Below are positions 6,787 through 10,673 of a stretch of DNA of 10,673 nt, piece after piece (positions within the stretch are counted from its first letter, which is position 1; each line of letters begins with the position of its first letter). Source of the DNA: JBBRCX01 sp038204465 (GTDB taxonomy: Bacteria > Planctomycetota > Phycisphaerae > Tepidisphaerales > Tepidisphaeraceae); NCBI GenBank assembly GCA_038204465.1, contig JBBRCX010000130.1, forward strand, positions 1-10,673, read 5' to 3'. A program made the translations under genes and the position numbers. Under the pieces are notes generated by a model. It did no database searches and had not been told where the DNA came from. It saw only the letters and a list, made by a program, of their open reading frames with translations.

Positions 6787-7027
6787 CCACATCGGCAATC
6801 GGCTTCGCTCGCGCCCGAGAGCCCGCTGCGGTTGGTCAGCCGAAAAGCGGGTCCAGGCTCGCGATGTTGCACGCCTTCATCGCCAGCGCATTCGCCGTCC
6901 GCGCGATCCGCGAAGCGAGTTCGATGATTTTCGAATTCCGACCATGCAGCCTCCCAAACGGCGTCCGCATGTAGAGCCGCAACGCGATGAGCTGCTGATC
7001 GTGGGTCCAGCCGGTTCGTTCCGCCAT
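6778..7027 (-). pseudogene. HNH-type endonuclease N-terminal domain, truncated and frameshifted
   Basis: The frame from ATG 7027 reads MAERTGWTHDQQLIALRLYM, then RTPFGRLHGRNSKIIELA and MKACNIASLDPLF before a stop at 6836-6838. This matches the N-terminal region of a common family of putative HNH/restriction-type endonucleases, whose members begin WTREE..ALxLYxxxPFGxxHxRNP and continue with LxGASxAD..xWxEF. That continuation is present here in a second frame (LTNRSGLSGASEAD, about 6797-6841) and a third (MWAEF, about 6781-6795). So there are probably two single-base losses, near 6842 and 6794. The nuclease domain is absent, because similarity ends at the GAATTC (6778-6783) shared with the fic remnant. 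Family recall is from memory; the multi-frame continuation supports it. Confidence 0.72.
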
Positions 7028-7194
7028 CGCTGCATTATGCCCCGTACCGCGCCTGATCGTGAAGCAACAGCGTAATTACTGTTACTCGTGTGCCTGCAGA
7101 TCAACGCGGGGCGTCAGTCTCTTCCAACGCAGAACCTCCCCACGTAACATTCCCTTGAGCAAAGGCATCTCGTCACGCGTGCGGAGAGAGACGG

Positions 7195-8967
7195 ATGACG
7201 ATCACAGAAGCTCAGGTGGCGGCAGTTGCCAAGGAGATCAAGGGACGGCGCGGTGGGGTCGATAATGACTTCTTCGGCCTCCTCTATCTCGAACGAGAGT
7301 TCAAGCTCACTCGTGATGACGCGTGCGAGCAAATCGCCTATGGCGGCAACGACTTTGGTCTCGATGGTTACCATATAGATCGTCAGGCGAAGAACCTCCA
7401 CCTGTTCCAGTTCAAATTCTCGCGATCGCCAGATTTGTTCATCGGCTCGATGCAGCGCCTCATTGCCGCGGGCTTGGCCCGTGTTTTCGACTCGAACAGC
7501 CAGCAAATCGAAAATCCGATTTTGCGGGAAATCAAGTCCAAGATGTACGAGTTGCGACACCTCATCGAGACGGTGTACCTCGAGTTTGTCTTTGTCGGTG
7601 ACCCCGATAAGGCGCAGCAAAATGAGGCGCTGCAAAAGTTGCGGGAAGACCTCCAGAGTCGATCCTATCTAACGCAAAACTACTTCGGCCGTGCGGTGCC
7701 TATTGTTGTTCGCTTCAGGTCCACGTTGAAGCGAGGCCACGAGGAGTCGTATACCCCGCTCTCGTTCGACCTGAATATGTCGGGCGACCTCTCATACGTT
7801 GGTCCGGAAGGCCAACAAATGTACGTCGGGTTCGTCAGGCTGCGTGAACTCTACGCAATGTTCGTTGCGATGAGGGAGCGTTTCCTCGACAGGAACATCC
7901 GTGCCCTTTTGTCCGGCCGAAACGCAGGCAGCGAAACCGCCGTGAATCGCCGACTGCTTAAGGCTTTCGAGGAGATTACAATCACTCGGAAAGTGGATCC
8001 TGCGGCGTTCGCGTTCAACCATAACGGCGTCACGTTGTTTGCCGAGATGATCGAGGGAGCAGACGGCCATTATCGGATCACCGAACCGCGACTTCTAAAC
8101 GGTGCGCAAACGGTGGGATCCTTCGACGCGTTTATAAACTCGCATAAGGATGCCGCGGTGCTCGCGCAGGCCGCAGACAGATTGGATGCGATCAGGGTCA
8201 TGTGTAAGGTCATCGCGCAGAGCGACCAAGATTTCGTCACCACGGTAACAATCTGCAACAATCGACAGAATCCAGTCGAACCGTGGAATCTGCGCGCCAA
8301 TGACATGATTCAGCTTCAACTTGCGAATCGCTTCCGCGAAGAATTGGGGCTGTACTACGAGCGACAGGAAAATGCGTTCGAACACTTTTCGGATGAGGAA
8401 CTTGAAGAGAAGGGAATCAAGCCTGGCGAAGCAATCGAATTGGTGCGCTTGGCACAGACCTTTCTTGTGACAGACGGGAACATCGATAAGTTGAGTCGAA
8501 TGAGCGAAGTATTTGAAATCGATAAGCTGTATGAGCAGGTATTCTCCCCCATACGTCTCACGGCTGACTTTCGTGCAATCTGCCTGTGTTACAAACTGCA
8601 GTTCAAGCTGCGGCTTCTCGTCCAATCCATTGTAGAGCGAGGCCAGAACAAATACGCCTATATGCCACGCGCGCGGCCCCTGCTTTGGGCATTGATGAGT
8701 CAGGCAATGCTCAACGACCCTAAGTTCGATTACTACGCTGAGACGTACGGCAGTGACCTTCGACACCCGCAACTGCTGATGGACTGGTGGTACCGCCTGG
8801 CAGCGAATGCTTGTCGACTTATCATCAAGGATCTTGTTTCACTCCCGGAGAACCTCGACCGAGTTCGCGACGGTAACTTCAGCTTTCTCCGCTCAAATGC
8901 TACGTTTGAACGCGCGATGGAAATAGCACGGCGAAAGAACCGTTGGATCCATACACGACTCAAGTGA
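7195..8967 (+). CDS. AIPR family protein (abortive infection / phage resistance)
   Basis: The 590-aa product carries the AIPR signature: FAFNHNGVTLFAE (272-284), ITEPRLLNGAQTVGSF (295-310) and NNRQNPVEPWNLRAND (355-370). AIPR proteins are associated with abortive-infection phage resistance; the mechanism is not well defined. The N-terminus has GGNDFGLDGYHI (50-61) followed by LHLFQFKFS (68-76), a D-x14-Q-x-K arrangement like PD-(D/E)XK nucleases with Gln as the third acidic-position residue, as in Mrr-like enzymes. A nuclease role is therefore plausible. No signal peptide or membrane helix is seen. ATG 7195 follows GGAGAGAG (7183-7190) at good spacing. The gene is complete. It is divergent from the HNH remnant at 7027 and followed 207 bp later by the opposing minus-strand cluster. 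Its codon use is less NNC-biased than that of the lyase gene, which fits horizontal transfer. The promoter is not evident. Confidence 0.87.
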   Translation: MTITEAQVAAVAKEIKGRRGGVDNDFFGLLYLEREFKLTRDDACEQIAYGGNDFGLDGYHIDRQAKNLHLFQFKFSRSPDLFIGSMQRLIAAGLARVFDSNSQQIENPILREIKSKMYELRHLIETVYLEFVFVGDPDKAQQNEALQKLREDLQSRSYLTQNYFGRAVPIVVRFRSTLKRGHEESYTPLSFDLNMSGDLSYVGPEGQQMYVGFVRLRELYAMFVAMRERFLDRNIRALLSGRNAGSETAVNRRLLKAFEEITITRKVDPAAFAFNHNGVTLFAEMIEGADGHYRITEPRLLNGAQTVGSFDAFINSHKDAAVLAQAADRLDAIRVMCKVIAQSDQDFVTTVTICNNRQNPVEPWNLRANDMIQLQLANRFREELGLYYERQENAFEHFSDEELEEKGIKPGEAIELVRLAQTFLVTDGNIDKLSRMSEVFEIDKLYEQVFSPIRLTADFRAICLCYKLQFKLRLLVQSIVERGQNKYAYMPRARPLLWALMSQAMLNDPKFDYYAETYGSDLRHPQLLMDWWYRLAANACRLIIKDLVSLPENLDRVRDGNFSFLRSNATFERAMEIARRKNRWIHTRLK

Positions 8968-9032
8968 GAAATCGAGACGCTGCTAGCATTGCATGGCCGA
9001 TTTACTCCGAAGTCGCGCTTGCATCCTAGGAG

Positions 9033-9173
9033 TCACGACCTTGGGGTCCCCGGTACGCTGGGGATGGCAAATCGCGCTCCGCACCTGTGGCAAACACAAG
9101 TCCGCCTCCACAAATCGTGGAGCCGGGGGTACTCCGTGCGGTTGTACTCGGCGTTCTGCAGGTTTGCCACGAA
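9033..9173 (-). pseudogene. Possible zinc-ribbon protein tail fused to the TetR remnant
   Basis: In one minus-strand frame the 47 codons before the stop at 9033-9035 read protein-like text ending RLHDLWRRTCVCHRCGARFA, then a short tail. CxxCG followed by F resembles half of a zinc ribbon, as in the C-terminal tails of some bacterial small proteins. It has no start of its own and begins where TetR similarity ends (about 9175). Alternatively it is chance coding text. Low confidence. Confidence 0.3.
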
Positions 9174-9174
9174 C

Positions 9175-9640
9175 CCGCAGCTGATCGCGGGTTCGCCGCT
9201 TGTTCGCGGCGGCGGCCTGATGGACCGGGTCGTGGGGATTCGGGAACTCCGCCGCCGCGTTGACAAACATGCAGCCGTGGAAGTCCGGATCGTTGAACCA
9301 GAGATCCATGACGTCCAGCATGGCCAGGAGCTGCCTGGCCGGATCATCGCCGGCAAGCTTCCGCACCGCGCGGTCCCACGCCTGCGATTCCCATTCGTCC
9401 CGCCGCTGCACCGCGGCGACCATCAGCTCGTCCTTGCTTTCGAAATGCTTGTAGAAAGTGGTCTTCGTCACGCCCGCCGTTGCGATCACCTGGTCGAATG
9501 CCCACAGCGCCGAACCCGTGTCGATAGAAAAGCTCAACCGCCGACGCGACCAGTCGTTCGCGACCTGTCGTGGACGCATCCGGCAGGCCGAAATGCTCCA
9601 AGACCGACTTCGTCCGCGCATTGGACATTTGTTTCCGCAT
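9175..9640 (-). pseudogene. TetR/AcrR family regulator remnant (frameshifted, C-terminus lost)
   Basis: TetR proteins are dimeric repressors with an N-terminal HTH and a ligand-binding C-terminal domain. From ATG 9640 (or 9628) the frame reads GRERLVASAVELFYRHGFGA. The HTH then continues in the next frame as DQVIATAGVTKTTFYKHFES, followed by KDELMVAAV. One extra base at about 9496 explains the break. The second frame carries most of the C-terminal domain (FHGCMFVNAAAEFPNPHDPV near 9250) as far as NKRRTRDQLR, then loses similarity at about 9175. Roughly the last 35-45 residues of a normal TetR are missing. The start lies 14 nt after the stop of the small protein upstream, so it was probably in one operon with the HEPN pair and may have regulated it or belonged to a neighbouring unit. 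Confidence 0.82.
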
Positions 9641-9654
9641 CCATCCGGCGCGGT

Positions 9655-9907
9655 TCAATCCTCCAGCGCGGGCACCAGCAGCACCTGATCGTCTCCCTGT
9701 GCCCGAAGATCGCGCTCGATCTGCGACATTCAGGCGGGCGTGCTCGGAAGCACGGACACCCGGCTTCGACGGCACCACCACAATGTAAAGCCAGTCGTCG
9801 TCGAGCTTCTCGCCGGAGACCTTCAGATAAACCCCGTCGCGCTCCGCATCAGCCAGCGACTTACGCACTTTATCGACGATGTCGGTAACCTGTTGTGTGG
9901 TAGGCAT
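9655..9907 (-). pseudogene. Small alpha/beta protein partnered with HEPN, one frameshift
   Basis: From ATG 9907 (GGAGAG just upstream) the frame reads MPTTQQVTDIVDKVRKSLAD, then DDDWLYIVVVPSKPGVRASEHARL. The natural continuation lies in the next frame from 9729: MSQIERDLRAQGDDQVLLVP, ending ALED before TGA 9655-9657. Removing one A at 9729-9730 joins them into a protein of about 83 aa with two hydrophobic strands (WLYIVVVP; VLLVPAL) and helices around them. I cannot name the family. The gene starts 18 nt after the probable end of the HEPN gene, so the two form a tight pair, the usual layout for toxin and antitoxin. In its uncorrected form the frame runs into the TetR gene. The frameshift could be real decay or a sequence error. 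Confidence 0.62.
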
Positions 9908-9954
9908 CTCTCCGGACCTTTCGTTTTAGAACGCGTCGAACACTGTATTCATGA

Positions 9955-10314
9955 TCAGATCGCTTCCCGCGCGTCACGACCTTCGACTTCCACCGACGGC
10001 CGATAGTCCGCGTCGATCCTGAGCGTATACAGCCGCCCGACCAACTCCGAAAGCTTTACCCGCTTGTCCTGCTGCATGTTCGGCATACTTGCCTCAATCA
10101 TGCGACGAATCCCGCCCGTGCCGGTTTCACCCGGATGGTTCGGCCCTTCGCGATTATTCGGAAAGGTCACTCCCGGGGCGCCGGCCAACGAGTGGGTTAC
10201 TTTCGAATAGGCCGCGTAGTAGGCGCGTGACAGGCACGACCGAAAATTTTCTTCCACCAGACGGCTCGCCGCCCTCCGCGCATCCCGCGCCAGTTCAAGC
10301 CAGTTCTGGGCCAT
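9955..10314 (-). CDS. HEPN domain protein (candidate toxin)
   Basis: HEPN proteins are all-helical; many are RNases that cut RNA as dimers and act as toxins or defence effectors. The 119-aa product from ATG 10314 has the hallmarks of the small HEPN group: WLELARDARRAASRLVEE, SRAYYAAYSKVTHSL (48-62), an R-x4-H motif in NNREGPNHPG (R-E-G-P-N-H), and LYTLRIDADYRPSVEV with DAREA near the end. The R-x4-H motif suggests ribonuclease activity. The frame ends abruptly at TGA 9955-9957. The other frame continues LIMNTVFDAF to TAA 9926-9928, matching the extra helix such proteins usually have, so a one-base loss near 9958 is likely. An upstream ATG (10374) is less likely because a promoter sits between the two starts. 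It is paired with the small protein that follows. Confidence 0.75.
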   Translation of the reverse strand: MAQNWLELARDARRAASRLVEENFRSCLSRAYYAAYSKVTHSLAGAPGVTFPNNREGPNHPGETGTGGIRRMIEASMPNMQQDKRVKLSELVGRLYTLRIDADYRPSVEVEGRDAREAI

Positions 10315-10320
10315 CGGCGA

Positions 10321-10350
10321 ATTGTAGCAGCCTCGCCACTTCGGCCCCAA
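10321..10350 (-). promoter_or_regulatory. Putative promoter of the HEPN gene, close to leaderless
   Basis: On the minus strand TTGGGG (10345-10350) and TACAAT (10321-10326) are 18 bp apart. TACAAT ends only 6 nt before ATG 10314, a spacing typical of leaderless transcripts, and no Shine-Dalgarno is seen upstream of that ATG. Both facts favour 10314 as the start. Confidence 0.45.
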
Positions 10351-10476
10351 AACCCGGGCGAGGCGTTTGGTCAACGCGATAAAACCGCCAGCGAATCCAC
10401 TGCGACCGCGGGATCAAATAAAAACGGCGGCGAATCGGTTCGGGAGAGGCGGATCGACCAGCGTGACGGCTTTATT

Positions 10477-10503
10477 CGCGCCAGTAAGCGGCTTACTGGC
10501 GCG
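10477..10503. terminator. Perfect 12-bp hairpin, possible terminator
   Basis: cgcgccagtaag (10477-10488) and cttactggcgcg (10492-10503) are perfect inverted repeats around a 3-nt loop. On the + strand a weak T-rich run (tttcctt) follows, as in an intrinsic terminator. On the minus strand it lies 43 bp beyond the transposase stop, so it could end transposase transcription or shield the HEPN cluster from it. An IS-end or protein-binding palindrome is also possible. Confidence 0.5.
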
Positions 10504-10545
10504 TTTCCTTGGCTTATTGCCGTCCGGGAGCGAAATGGCATTAAG

Positions 10546-10673
10546 TTAACCCATTTTGCTCCGCATTTTCAGGGCTTTTCGCAATACGTCTCTCGGTTTG
10601 TTCATCAGGTCGTACTGCTTGGGCCGACGCTTGCGGCAACGCGGCTCGAGGCGGTGGGGTCGCGCGGGGTTGA
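10546..10673 (-). CDS. Transposase C-terminus (IS4-type), partial at window edge
   Basis: The minus-strand frame running in from the right edge gives 41 codons before TAA 10546-10548, with the core PRCRKRRPKQYDLMNKPR then a Lys/Arg-rich end. The RKRRPKxYxLMxKPR pattern matches the C-terminal tail of IS4-type DDE transposases, where this basic segment follows the catalytic domain. The catalytic residues lie outside the window. The terminal inverted repeat of the element was not identified; the hairpin at 10477-10503 lies between the stop and the HEPN cluster. Its presence beside decayed genes fits a mobile, rearranging region. Confidence 0.62.
   Translation of the reverse strand, partial: NPARPHRLEPRCRKRRPKQYDLMNKPRDVLRKALKMRSKMG

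Noticed and set aside
7122..7150. Possible promoter for the AIPR gene (TAACAT at 7145-7150)
   Set aside because: No acceptable -35 at the right spacing; too weak to list.
1..10673. tRNA or rRNA genes
   Set aside because: No tRNA-like cloverleaf with GGTTCRA arm and acceptor pairing, and no conserved rRNA segment, was seen by eye. A tRNAscan-SE or Infernal run would be decisive.

Overview
The window is high-GC bacterial DNA with NNC/NNG-rich codon use, several probable non-ATG starts and only moderately strong Shine-Dalgarno sites. A heparinase II/III-type lyase, a Methyltransf_24-type methyltransferase and what looks like an IS4-type transposase tail would fit Planctomycetota or a similar environmental lineage. 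No rRNA or other marker is present, so this placement is weak.

Left half (about 290-5120), ordinary chromosomal genes on the + strand. A promoter-like site and a leader with a nested hairpin precede an RhlE-type DEAD-box RNA helicase (491-1882). A class I SAM methyltransferase follows (2161-3051), then a heparinase II/III-like protein (3234-5117). All three reading frames are intact. The gaps between them (278 and 182 bp) do not suggest a tight operon.

Middle (5118-6290), a spacer of about 640 bp that is C-rich on the + strand. It holds an 18-bp tandem direct repeat and a REP-like palindrome, and is followed by a small coiled-coil protein (5757-6095) with a near-consensus Shine-Dalgarno.

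Right half (6187-10400), a worn defence or toxin island. It starts with a fic gene that keeps its promoter and three copies of an 11-bp operator-like repeat, but carries a frameshift and has lost its catalytic half. That fic remnant meets head-on a truncated HNH-endonuclease N-terminus on the other strand, and the two share a GAATTC. Diverging from the HNH remnant is one complete gene, a 590-aa AIPR (abortive infection/phage resistance) protein with a PD-(D/E)XK-like N-terminal motif. On the minus strand a compact cluster runs HEPN protein -> small alpha/beta protein -> TetR regulator -> zinc-ribbon-like tail. At least the last three of these have frameshifts or truncations.

Right edge (10546-10673), the C-terminus of a DDE transposase on the minus strand, running out of the window.

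The most interesting points are the HEPN/small-protein pair as a possible two-gene toxin-antitoxin-like module, the fic/HNH deletion junction, and the intact AIPR gene surrounded by decayed neighbours. The long left-hand genes are free of frameshifts while those on the right have at least five. This favours real gene decay over uniform sequencing error, but reads would be needed to settle it.
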